A DNA stretch of 64,000 nt from JAVJSU01 sp040219275 (GTDB lineage Bacteria; Chloroflexota; Anaerolineae; Aggregatilineales; Phototrophicaceae). Of the stretch, positions 15,924 through 23,771 are shown piece by piece. The stretch lies in NCBI GenBank assembly GCA_040219275.1, contig JAVJSU010000007.1:124001-188000 (forward strand), given 5' to 3'. A program made the position numbers and the translations under genes. The notes beneath the pieces were generated by a model, which was not told the origin of the DNA, did not search any database, and saw nothing but the letters and a program-made list of their open reading frames with translations. Positions within the stretch are counted from its first letter, which is position 1, and each line of letters begins with the position of its first letter.

Positions 15924-17830
15924 TGATTACCGCTCCCTTCGCCGCCGTCCATCATTTCTGCTAAACGTGCTTTGAGTTGCTTGCGGCGGGCGTGATACAG
16001 GTCATGGTTGATCTGTCCCGCGTCGTGTTCTGCATCCAATTCGGCGATCTGCCGTACCAGCCCGTCAATCAAACGGTCTTTGTCATCTCCTGAGCCGATG
16101 GGCGCGTCTGTGTCGGGTGAGCCTCCACGACGGCTGAGCACATAGGAACCAATCCCCAAGCCAAGCAATCCCACCGCGATAATTCCCAGTAGCGGAGCTA
16201 AATTATCCGCCGTGACGACTGATGAATCTGCGGATGTGCCGATCACTGTGCCACCACCGCTGACCTCATAGCGAATGGATTCCGAGGGTTGTAAGCTGAG
16301 GTTCGCACCGTACACTTGATAGCTGTTTTCGCCAATGGTGTCTTCACCGAGCGTTTCATATTGGTCGCCCGTGAGCGTTACATCTGCCGCGTTAATGAGC
16401 ACGCGAGATGCCCCCTCCATCCGATAATTCACCGGATATTCGATGATCGCATCGTTTTCATAGGGCAGGAGATAGGTGACAGTGGTGAAGTGTTGTTCAC
16501 CGGGCAAAACAAGCGCGGTATCCACGAAGGAATAGTCCTCTTCGATCACGCTATACCGTTGCTGATTATCAAAGCCGAGAACAATCGCCCCGACGGGTAA
16601 CGAGACCAAGACCGACGCGAACCGATCTCCCTCTATGGCAGTCCGGCTGGTAAAGGCGCGGTCAGAATTATTGCTGAAGCGGACGATGTGCAAGACCTCT
16701 AAGGTGCTGGCTACCGGACGCACCTGCATCACATCGCCGACAATCGTAATCACGTCGGGGTCTTCGGTCAGTTCGTAAATCGTCACTGGAATATCGATTT
16801 CGCTCACATCATCGGAGACTTGTGCCTCGTAGGTGTTGAAGAATTGACGTTCCCGATAATCGACTTCCGTGACGTAAAACAACTCTGTCGCGAAGGGGAT
16901 GTCCGTAATCGAATAGGTGCCGTCCGCGTTGGTTACACCTGTGAATTGCAACAGGTTAAACGCCTCATCAAACACCGTCACCGTTATCGGCGTTCCGGCT
17001 GGCACATCTGATCCTGCTGTGCCGTTGGTCACTGTACCGCTCACTGTGCCATTACGCTCCGCCGTGATGCCTGCTTCTTCCGTCACTTCTGCATCCGCTT
17101 CTTCGGTGGATTCCGGCTGTTGCGCGCCATTATCCAAAAATACTGCATCCGTGTTCTCGTTTACATTGAGCCGTGCCGCCATCTGCACCGAGCGCAAATC
17201 GGGGTCGCTCAAGTCCGGCGCGGCTTCACGGATGAGCGTGCGGAGTGCGCCGTCAGTGATGCTGGCAATTTGGCTCGGATCGTTCGTAATGCCCGAAAGC
17301 ACATCGCTTAAGGTCGCGTTCTGGGCGATTAAGTCGCTACCACTCGCTACCTGTGCCTGTGTATACGATAGCGTGTAGGTGTACATCGCCACCGACCAGC
17401 GTTCGGATTCTGTGAGTTCTTCGCGCCACGGGGGCATCAAATTGGCGAGGTTGCCGTTGGTGATGGTCGTGTACCATTGCAACGGCGTTTGTCCGGCATT
17501 GGCATCAATGACCGTGAAATTTCCGGGATTCATGACCTGACCGGACGCTACTAATTCGCCGTCGCCTGCGCCATTAATGCCATGACAGGCGGTGCAATTT
17601 TCCAGAAATATCTGCCGACCTAACGCTAAATCAGGCGGGGTTGTCGGTGGGGCGATGTCGTCGGGTAATGGGGTGGGCGGTTCAAGCGTGCGTACAATTT
17701 CAGGTTCTCCGCCTAAGCCAGTACACGCTGTAAAGACCAGCATGAGGGCTAAAATACTGAATGCGCGGAAACGTGTGTACCTATTGAGCTGTGTGGTCGT
17801 CTGTGTTTTTAAGCGGAGGAATCGCTTCAA
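15920..17830 (-). CDS. Cytochrome c lipoprotein fused to a carboxypeptidase-regulatory-like domain and CcmI-like tail
   Basis: A 636-residue multi-domain protein. It has a lipobox Cys at 36, a Pro-rich spacer, a class I cytochrome c domain with CTACH at 79-83 and a likely axial Met132 (LMPPW), and an acidic linker. A beta-sandwich resembling carboxypeptidase regulatory domains follows (about 259-345), then a further beta-rich extracytoplasmic region and one membrane helix (about 556-578). The cytoplasmic tail carries IAELDAEHDAGQINHDLY..RR, like the CcmI/SHOCT-type helix. It overlaps the genes on both sides by 4 nt. It could be an electron carrier or a scaffold for the maturation machinery. 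This fusion is not a standard Ccm component. Confidence 0.82.
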   Translation of the reverse strand: MKRFLRLKTQTTTQLNRYTRFRAFSILALMLVFTACTGLGGEPEIVRTLEPPTPLPDDIAPPTTPPDLALGRQIFLENCTACHGINGAGDGELVASGQVMNPGNFTVIDANAGQTPLQWYTTITNGNLANLMPPWREELTESERWSVAMYTYTLSYTQAQVASGSDLIAQNATLSDVLSGITNDPSQIASITDGALRTLIREAAPDLSDPDLRSVQMAARLNVNENTDAVFLDNGAQQPESTEEADAEVTEEAGITAERNGTVSGTVTNGTAGSDVPAGTPITVTVFDEAFNLLQFTGVTNADGTYSITDIPFATELFYVTEVDYRERQFFNTYEAQVSDDVSEIDIPVTIYELTEDPDVITIVGDVMQVRPVASTLEVLHIVRFSNNSDRAFTSRTAIEGDRFASVLVSLPVGAIVLGFDNQQRYSVIEEDYSFVDTALVLPGEQHFTTVTYLLPYENDAIIEYPVNYRMEGASRVLINAADVTLTGDQYETLGEDTIGENSYQVYGANLSLQPSESIRYEVSGGGTVIGTSADSSVVTADNLAPLLGIIAVGLLGLGIGSYVLSRRGGSPDTDAPIGSGDDKDRLIDGLVRQIAELDAEHDAGQINHDLYHARRKQLKARLAEMMDGGEGSGNQ

Positions 17831-18231
17831 GATAGTGTACTCTCAGTTTGCGTCCGATAGTCTTGAATTGCCGATTCTATCGCTGAGTCAATCGCTGAGT
17901 CAATTGTGGCATCGTCAGCATGTTCATCTGTAAGCAAATGTTGCCCGTCTAGCTCGTCTAAGGCTTTCAACACGGCAACACCACGCTGAACCCATTGCTC
18001 ACGTTCGACGGTATATTCATCCTCGTTGAGCTTATGGGTGGCGAAATCTTCATCCAGATCATGCAAATTCCGCAACACGCGCCCATAATAGACCGTCAGG
18101 CGATCCCGATGGCGTTCGATGGTGCTGGTCATGGCTGGCTGGTCGCCCCCGCGCATAAACAACGGCGCAAGCACCCACGCCAGAAATGCGATGACGATGA
18201 TGAATGATACAATCAGCCCTGCAATACTCAT
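17827..18231 (-). CDS. Small CcmI-like membrane protein
   Basis: A 134-residue protein with one N-terminal membrane helix (about 4-26, ending in LAPLF) and a soluble helical part with LHDLDEDFATHKLNEDEYTVER. The same D-x-x-x-x-x-K/Q-L/I-N-x-x-x-Y pattern is found in CcmI N-terminal regions and in the tail of the next gene. CcmI is a chaperone for apocytochromes. Near the C-terminus a DSAI unit is repeated. Its stop overlaps the cytochrome fusion gene by 4 nt, and its place after ccmG supports a maturation role. Confidence 0.7.
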   Translation of the reverse strand: MSIAGLIVSFIIVIAFLAWVLAPLFMRGGDQPAMTSTIERHRDRLTVYYGRVLRNLHDLDEDFATHKLNEDEYTVEREQWVQRGVAVLKALDELDGQHLLTDEHADDATIDSAIDSAIESAIQDYRTQTESTLS

Positions 18232-18275
18232 GGTTAATGTTCTGCCTCAGGTTGCTAAAATCTTGTTTCTAGGTG

Positions 18276-18860
18276 CTAACCATTCGCTAGCATGTCGTCA
18301 ATCAAATCACGCAGTTGTGTCATGCGTAAATCGGTGATCTCGCCGTAGACAAAATCCACCACATCGCCGTTCTGGTCGATGATAAATGTCTCCGGTGCGC
18401 CGGTGATCTGATAACTATCCGCGACTTGTAAGTTGGGGTCGGGTGCGCTCGGAAACGTCAGCCCGTACTCGTTCATGAATGCCAGCGAGTTATCCACATC
18501 ATCCAGATAAGTTACGCCGAGCACATTCACACCACGCTCGGCATAATCTTCGTGCAACAATTGAATGCGTGGCGCTTCTGCACGGCAAGGACCGCACCAG
18601 CTTCCCCAGAAGTTCAACACGGTAATTTTACCCGCCTGCGCTTTCAGATCAAACGTTTCACCGTCGAATGTCGTTACGGTGAAGGTCGGCGCGGGTCCGC
18701 TGGTGGGCGTAGACGCGTTCTGATTGGCAAATTGCATCCCCACCACCGCGATCACGCAAATCACGCCGAAGATAAGAATGATCGAACCGAGACTCAACCC
18801 ACGAGAGGGGGCGGGTGGTTGCTCTAAATCGCTGATTTCAGGTATGTCGTTAATATCCAT
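18276..18860 (-). CDS. ccmG: Thioredoxin-like CcmG/ResA/TlpA protein
   Basis: A membrane-anchored reductant for apocytochrome c. It has an N-terminal helix (about 26-47), then a TlpA-like thioredoxin domain with WCGPC and catalytic cysteines at about 89 and 92. The LDDVDNSLAFMNEYGLTFPSAPD insert-like segment and the cis-Pro GAPETF are typical of CcmG/ResA. The ATG at 18860 is preferred over a GTG two codons earlier. It lies between ccmH and the CcmI-like gene on one transcript. Confidence 0.92.
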   Translation of the reverse strand: MDINDIPEISDLEQPPAPSRGLSLGSIILIFGVICVIAVVGMQFANQNASTPTSGPAPTFTVTTFDGETFDLKAQAGKITVLNFWGSWCGPCRAEAPRIQLLHEDYAERGVNVLGVTYLDDVDNSLAFMNEYGLTFPSAPDPNLQVADSYQITGAPETFIIDQNGDVVDFVYGEITDLRMTQLRDLIDDMLANG

Positions 18861-18958
18861 AAACACATTTCATCTTGTTCAATTTATAGTCGATCGTACC
18901 GCAAGCACCTTAGACGATAGAGAATATCTGCTGAGTAAAATGGCAAACTGGGAATCAA

Positions 18959-19528
18959 TCACTCACGCAAATCGGATTCTAATTGGGAGCGATAATCGTC
19001 GTTGCCAGCGTCCAAATTTGCGGATGTAGTCGTTACCCTTGGTGGCACATCGCCCCCACGCCAGCGCGAAAATGTGATGATGCCAACAATCAGCGCCAGC
19101 AAACCTAGCACAATCGGACCGATGAAGGTCAACAGGCGCAAGCCATCATCCTGTGGCACATCAACCACCCGCTGACCAAATCGCCCGATAAAATTATCCA
19201 CCACCTGTTGCTCGCTAAAGCCCTGTTCCAACATATCGCGGATTTCCCCACGCCAGATGACGCAGGTATTCGCCCGACACGTATCCAGTGGTTCGTTCTC
19301 GCAGATCGGGCAGAACATCCCTGACGCAACCTCGTTCACATCATCAGAGGTGACGGCGCGGGTGGGCTGTGCTTCCGGCGTACTTTCCTGTGCGCTCAAG
19401 GGTAGGGCGAACAGGAATATCGACATGAGGACGACTAAAATGCCCACCATCATTTTCAGAGACGCAGAATCAAGTCCCTCCCTATGCAATGGGGAGGGAT
19501 TTAGGGAGGGGATATTGAATTTCATCAC
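18959..19528 (-). CDS. ccmH: Cytochrome c maturation protein CcmH (CycL/NrfF type)
   Basis: CcmH helps reduce and present apocytochrome c during heme attachment. The redox motif is FCPICENEPL with Cys73 and Cys76, followed by the three-helix bundle (RGEIRDMLEQGFSEQQVVDNFIGRFG) and a C-terminal membrane helix. The start overlaps the ccmF stop by 4 nt. This start gives a 25-residue extension encoded largely by a palindromic repeat before the real signal peptide (MMVGILVVLMSIFLFALPLSA), so translation may instead begin near 19453. Two extra Cys at 84 and 89 are unusual. Confidence 0.92.
   Translation of the reverse strand: MMKFNIPSLNPSPLHREGLDSASLKMMVGILVVLMSIFLFALPLSAQESTPEAQPTRAVTSDDVNEVASGMFCPICENEPLDTCRANTCVIWRGEIRDMLEQGFSEQQVVDNFIGRFGQRVVDVPQDDGLRLLTFIGPIVLGLLALIVGIITFSRWRGGDVPPRVTTTSANLDAGNDDYRSQLESDLRE
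19475..19512. repeat. Palindromic GC-rich repeat inside the 5' end of ccmH
   Basis: TCCCTCCC and GGGAGGGA arms (19475-19499) form an imperfect hairpin, followed by a third AGGGAGGGG copy. It looks like a dispersed palindromic element that came to lie in the first codons of ccmH. Confidence 0.65.
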
Positions 19529-21621
19529 GCCGTCGCCCCGATTGGACGCGCACCCGCTTTGATCGCCGAACGATTACGCAGATTTGCGGGGACGGTTTCA
19601 TTGGGCCACGCAGAGATAAATGTGCCGATAATCAGGATCAAACCACCCCACCACACCAGATTAATCAGCGGGTTGATATAAATGGTGAAAGTTGCGCTGT
19701 CGAAGGTGTCTGTATCCCAATCCTGTAACAGCACGTAAAAGTCATTTTCAATGGTGCTATGTGCGCCCGCGATGGTCATGGGCATGGTCGGGAACTGGTC
19801 AATACGCGGTGAAAGTTGCGCCACATCCTCACCATTTTTGATGACAGTCACATAAGCGCGGTCAATGATACGCCCGTCCGTCGCCTGCTGGATTTCAAAG
19901 CGGTCAAAACGCATCGAATACGCCTCGTTAATGGCGACGGTTTCCCCCGTATTGAGGGTCTGCTCGGTGGTCGTCTGGAAAAGTGTACTGCCGATCACAC
20001 CGATGCCGATGATCGTGATGCCAAGATGGACGATATAGCCCCCATAACGGCGACGATTGCGCGTAAATAGCGAGTAGGTCGCCACGACGGGATTTTCACC
20101 CTTGCTTCGCATTCTTGCCCGCGCCCCGCGATAAATTTCATAGATCGCGACGAAGCCTGCGAATGAAACGATCCCATAAGAGATGACCGCAACCGGAAGG
20201 GTGGTGCCTGTGACGACGATCAACGCGACGAAAACCAGCGTCATTACTGCTGGAACGAGTACTGTTGAACCGAGTCGGGCGGCGGAAGTTGCCCCCCATG
20301 CCGTAACAGGTGCGATACCCATCAGGATGAACATGACGGCGAACAAGGGCGGCGTGACCCGCATGAAATACTGTGATCCGAGCGTGATGGTCTCATCAAG
20401 GAACAATTCTGAGATGATCGGCGCACCAAAACTGCCCCAGAAAATCGCCACACTCAGCGCCACGAAGACGACATTGTTCAGCACGAACATGGTTTCACGG
20501 CTGAGGATGCCGGAATTATGATGATCGTCTTTAAGTTCCCCGCGATTCCAGCGCCACAAAATCATCGTCACAGAAACAAGCGTGATGCCCGACCAGAACA
20601 GGAACATCGGCAAACCAATTTGACTGCGGGCGAAGCTATGGACACTTTCTACCAGACCGCTACGGGTGGCGAATGTGCCGAACATCACCGCGCTAAAGGT
20701 GCCGATAACAAGGAACATATTCCAGACTTTAAGCATCCCGCGCTTCTCTTGGATCATCGCGCTATGGATGAACGCTGTGCCGATCAGCCACGGCAAAAAA
20801 GCGGCATTCTCCACCGGATCCCAGCCCCAGTAGCCCCCCCATCCAAGCACGTCATATGCCCAGCGTCCGCCGAGAATAAGCCCTAATCCGAGGAACAGCC
20901 ATGCCACCAGCGCCCAGCGACGCGTGGCTTTAATCCAGTTGCTGGATAAATCGCCGGAAGCCAGCGCCGCCATTGCAAACGCGAACGGAATCACAAAGCC
21001 CGTAAAACCGAGATAGAGCATCGGCGGGTGAATAATCATGCCAAAGTGACGCAGTAAAGGATTCAAGCCCTGTGCATTGTTCACCAGATTTTGCTCAAGC
21101 GGCGCGACAGCATTGGCGGGAATCAGCACGGAATCAACGACCTGTGTTTCCTGTGCTTGCGGGATGAGCCACACACGCTCAAATGGATTTTCCAGAAAAA
21201 TCGTAATCACCAGAAAGAACGCCAGCACTGCCATCAAATAGGCGGTGACGTAGGGCATGAGGCGGCGTTCACTGTGCCAGTTGAGGATCAACGCACCGGC
21301 TGAAAACAGGCTCATCATCAATGACCAGAACAGCAATGAGCCTTCCTGTGATCCCCAGAGCGCCGTAATCCGGTAAAAGACAGGCGTTTGTGGATCGGTG
21401 GTGGATCGAACGTAATTGATCTGAAAATCGCCGGCAATGAGGGCGATCAGCAGGACAGCGCAGGCGAGAAGCAGAAGCGGAAACGTAGCGAGCGCGGCAT
21501 TACGTGCGCTGATGACCAATCGCTCAGAGTGGGTTTTACCACCGATAGTCGCCGTGACGACGGCATAAATCGTCGCCGCCAGCGCGAGAAATGTACTTGT
21601 GATTCCGATTTCAGCCAGCAT
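19525..21621 (-). CDS. ccmF: Heme lyase subunit CcmF
   Basis: CcmF joins heme from holo-CcmE to apocytochrome thiols outside the membrane. It is polytopic (about 698 residues) and contains the WWD-type motif GYWGWDPVENAAFLPWL, the HPPMLYLGF histidine segment and a large C-terminal periplasmic loop before the last helix. The start at 21621 gives the normal MLAEIG N-terminus and overlaps the end of ccmE by 11 nt. The upstream frame is open but not family-like. No separate ccmC lies nearby. Confidence 0.95.
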   Translation of the reverse strand: MLAEIGITSTFLALAATIYAVVTATIGGKTHSERLVISARNAALATFPLLLLACAVLLIALIAGDFQINYVRSTTDPQTPVFYRITALWGSQEGSLLFWSLMMSLFSAGALILNWHSERRLMPYVTAYLMAVLAFFLVITIFLENPFERVWLIPQAQETQVVDSVLIPANAVAPLEQNLVNNAQGLNPLLRHFGMIIHPPMLYLGFTGFVIPFAFAMAALASGDLSSNWIKATRRWALVAWLFLGLGLILGGRWAYDVLGWGGYWGWDPVENAAFLPWLIGTAFIHSAMIQEKRGMLKVWNMFLVIGTFSAVMFGTFATRSGLVESVHSFARSQIGLPMFLFWSGITLVSVTMILWRWNRGELKDDHHNSGILSRETMFVLNNVVFVALSVAIFWGSFGAPIISELFLDETITLGSQYFMRVTPPLFAVMFILMGIAPVTAWGATSAARLGSTVLVPAVMTLVFVALIVVTGTTLPVAVISYGIVSFAGFVAIYEIYRGARARMRSKGENPVVATYSLFTRNRRRYGGYIVHLGITIIGIGVIGSTLFQTTTEQTLNTGETVAINEAYSMRFDRFEIQQATDGRIIDRAYVTVIKNGEDVAQLSPRIDQFPTMPMTIAGAHSTIENDFYVLLQDWDTDTFDSATFTIYINPLINLVWWGGLILIIGTFISAWPNETVPANLRNRSAIKAGARPIGATA

Positions 21622-22201
21622 CGTCCACCGGCACCTCAGGATGATTTGCGCCCAACGATTGGCTCGACCCGCCTTCTTCAAAGCGACTCGGACATTTTAG
21701 CAATAGTTCCGTCGCCTCGAAGACCCCATCCGGGCGCATCGTTCCGGTGATGATCGCCTGTGCTTCATGTTGGAGCAGATCAGGCATGACTTCATTTTCC
21801 ATGTAGATTTGCAAATGGGTCGCGTTCGCATCATTGACGGAGATATATAGGGCTTCTGCCAGATTATCAAACTCTTCCGGGATGTGGGAAATGGTAAAGG
21901 TCAGGGTAGAATTACCACCGTCCCCTTCGGCGGGCGTATACCTGATCGTTTCGCCGATGACCGCGCCGGAAATCCGCACGGTTTCGCCCACATATTTTGT
22001 GTCGCCGACGACATCATTCACGGTGATGAAGAACGACGCGCCGGTGAGCGTGCCGGAAATAATCAGATAGAGAATCGACCCGAAAATCAGCACACCGCCG
22101 ACCATAAATTTCATGCGTTCGCCGCGTCGGTTGAGTTGCCTTAAAGTGGCGGATTTTTTGTCTTGCTGGTCCTGTGGTATTTCCCATGCTGCCTGTGCCA
22201 T
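21611..22201 (-). CDS. ccmE: Heme chaperone CcmE with Cys at the heme-binding position
   Basis: CcmE carries heme covalently from CcmC to CcmF. It has 196 residues with one membrane helix (about 31-52) and an OB-fold domain (ISGAVIGETIRYTP, VEYxGxxP-like regions). The C-terminal heme site reads LLLKCPSRF: Cys170 stands where proteobacterial CcmE has His, and Phe174 where the following Tyr sits. Cys-type CcmE (CxxxY) is known in some bacteria and archaea; CxxxF is a further departure. AGGAG precedes the ATG. It is the first gene of the ccm run. Confidence 0.93.
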   Translation of the reverse strand: MAQAAWEIPQDQQDKKSATLRQLNRRGERMKFMVGGVLIFGSILYLIISGTLTGASFFITVNDVVGDTKYVGETVRISGAVIGETIRYTPAEGDGGNSTLTFTISHIPEEFDNLAEALYISVNDANATHLQIYMENEVMPDLLQHEAQAIITGTMRPDGVFEATELLLKCPSRFEEGGSSQSLGANHPEVPVDDAG

Positions 22202-22350
22202 ATGAGAATGTACTCCTAAAAATCCAATCTTGTGTTTAGGGCGCTAACCTCTATACGAGAAAGCCACCGCATACGATTTACTTTAGACGATATTACTTAC
22301 AAAAAACGAACATCCGCGTTTGTTTGTGAGATTAATCACTAACGAACGAG

Positions 22351-22409
22351 AAAAATAAAAAGCGTATGTGAGGCATGGGCAGTATTTCTACATACTCATG
22401 CCTCACATA
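22351..22409 (-). terminator. Rho-independent terminator after the bc-complex gene group
   Basis: A 13-bp perfect stem (22365-22377 with 22397-22409), read on the minus strand, is followed by a T-rich run at 22364-22351. It ends the Rieske/cytochrome b transcript before ccmE. Confidence 0.9.
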
Positions 22410-22415
22410 AATTAA

Positions 22416-22829
22416 TTAGCTCGCGTTCACGCTATCACGGCTGACCATCGCCACGCCAACAGCCGCGACTGCACCGATGCCCGCCAGAAAGAACAGCAAA
22501 CCAATACCAGCAGGCTCTTCTGCTTCTTCTTCCGGCGCATCTTCTACCGCATAAGCGTCAAATAGGGTGCGCGGTGCATCACTATCTGCCACAACGCTGG
22601 AGGTTTCTGCTTCTGTAGCAGTGGTTTCTTCATCTATGGTTTCTTCAGCCGTAGTTTCTTCGACAGTAGCTTCTAAATCGGTAGTTTCTTCATCGGTGAC
22701 GACACTTGCCGCCGTTGCTTCCGGGGTGGCTTCTGCATCATCATCCTGTGCGCCGACTAAAATTGGCGTGAGTGCCAACATCCCGCACAGAATACCTATC
22801 ATCAGCCATGTTCTTCCACGTTGCCCCAT
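22416..22829 (-). CDS. Exported acidic protein with C-terminal membrane helix
   Basis: A 137-residue protein with a signal peptide (about 1-27, ending in VGAQ), a long low-complexity region of Glu/Thr/Ala/Val repeats (EETT, EATVEE type, 28-85), an acidic segment, and a membrane helix near the C-terminus (about 107-129). No family is recognised. Its place as the last gene after the cytochromes suggests an accessory role for the bc complex, for instance an anchor or a charged docking surface for a basic cytochrome; this is inference only. Confidence 0.75.
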   Translation of the reverse strand: MGQRGRTWLMIGILCGMLALTPILVGAQDDDAEATPEATAASVVTDEETTDLEATVEETTAEETIDEETTATEAETSSVVADSDAPRTLFDAYAVEDAPEEEAEEPAGIGLLFFLAGIGAVAAVGVAMVSRDSVNAS

Positions 22830-22945
22830 CGTAACCGTTCTCCTTAGCGTTGTTCAGCGCAAATTTTGCCAGACATACAGCCTATTGTACCGCGTAAAGC
22901 GATGCTAAAAAAGACTATTCGCTTTAGTGTGTCCTAAGTGCTGGC

Positions 22946-23647
22946 TTAGTCATCCAGAAATTGATCCTGACTTTCCAGATAGGCGATCAAATCCGCTAAT
23001 TGTTGATAGCTGATGCGATCTCCGAAATTGGGTGGCATCACATTTTGATACTCCGGAACGATATACGCCGCAGGATGGACGATGCTCTCCACCGTGTATC
23101 GCTCGAAGTTGTAATCCGCGAATTGATCTTCCAGACTGTGGATTTCATCCCAGCGCGTCCACGTTCCCTCTGTGATGGGGGCGATGGTCGCTTCTGAGTG
23201 GCAACCCGAACAGCCCAAAATCACGCCATCCGCGCCGACCTGTTCACCATTATAGAGGGCTTGCCCGTTGACCGAATCGCCGCGCAAATCCGCTAGAATC
23301 TCCATGATGCGGTCAATATCTGTGCCGACGGTGCGCTCGTTGATGTCATCTGGCACATAGCCACAGGCGAAGGCAATGCGCTGATACTCCTCGCCGACGG
23401 TGAACAACGTCCCCAATGCTTCCAGACGGGTTGCGTCATCAGTTTCGACCATCGCGCCAAAATCATCCAGCAGGGAAGCCAATTCCGCCTGAGTTGCGCC
23501 CAACGCAGTCGGGTCACAATCAACGGGTTCGGGCGTGGCTTCCGGTGTGGCTTCCTGCGCTAAGGCTGGCATATTGTTATTCTGCGAGATCAATAGTCCA
23601 GCGCCAAATAAACTGATACACGATAAAACGATCATCCATTTTTTCAT
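22946..23647 (-). CDS. Exported monoheme cytochrome c
   Basis: A 233-residue exported c-type cytochrome. The ATG at 23647 has AAAGGAG 8 nt upstream and starts a clean signal peptide (MKKWMIVLSCISLFGAGLLI). The heme site is CSGCH at about 144-148, and Met-containing NVMPPNF (about 202-208) is a likely axial ligand region. The C-terminal QLADLIAYLESQ helix is typical of class I cytochromes. The roughly 110 residues before the heme are helical and family-specific. It is cotranscribed with cytochrome b and the diheme protein and is a likely electron exit from the bc complex. Confidence 0.9.
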   Translation of the reverse strand: MKKWMIVLSCISLFGAGLLISQNNNMPALAQEATPEATPEPVDCDPTALGATQAELASLLDDFGAMVETDDATRLEALGTLFTVGEEYQRIAFACGYVPDDINERTVGTDIDRIMEILADLRGDSVNGQALYNGEQVGADGVILGCSGCHSEATIAPITEGTWTRWDEIHSLEDQFADYNFERYTVESIVHPAAYIVPEYQNVMPPNFGDRISYQQLADLIAYLESQDQFLDD

Positions 23648-23677
23648 ACGATTTACTCCTTTGTTGCTGTTGACACT

Positions 23678-23712
23678 GCTAAAAGCCAACAGCTAACAGC
23701 CAGAAGCTACCA
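23678..23712. repeat. Degenerate heptad array, consensus GCYAACA
   Basis: Five consecutive 7-nt units beginning GC(T/C) with strict 7-nt spacing over 35 nt, between the two cytochrome c genes. Confidence 0.75.
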
Positions 23713-23743
23713 AACAAACAGCCCCCGACATGCGCCGGAGGCT
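23710..23743 (-). terminator. Hairpin between the two cytochrome c genes
   Basis: On the minus strand AGCCTCCG pairs with CGGGGGCT (one G-T pair) around an 8-nt loop, followed by GTTTGTTTGG. It may be a partial terminator that tunes expression of the downstream cytochrome. Confidence 0.6.
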
Positions 23744-23771
23744 GGAGTGATCTTCTGTGATGTGCGCCGGA

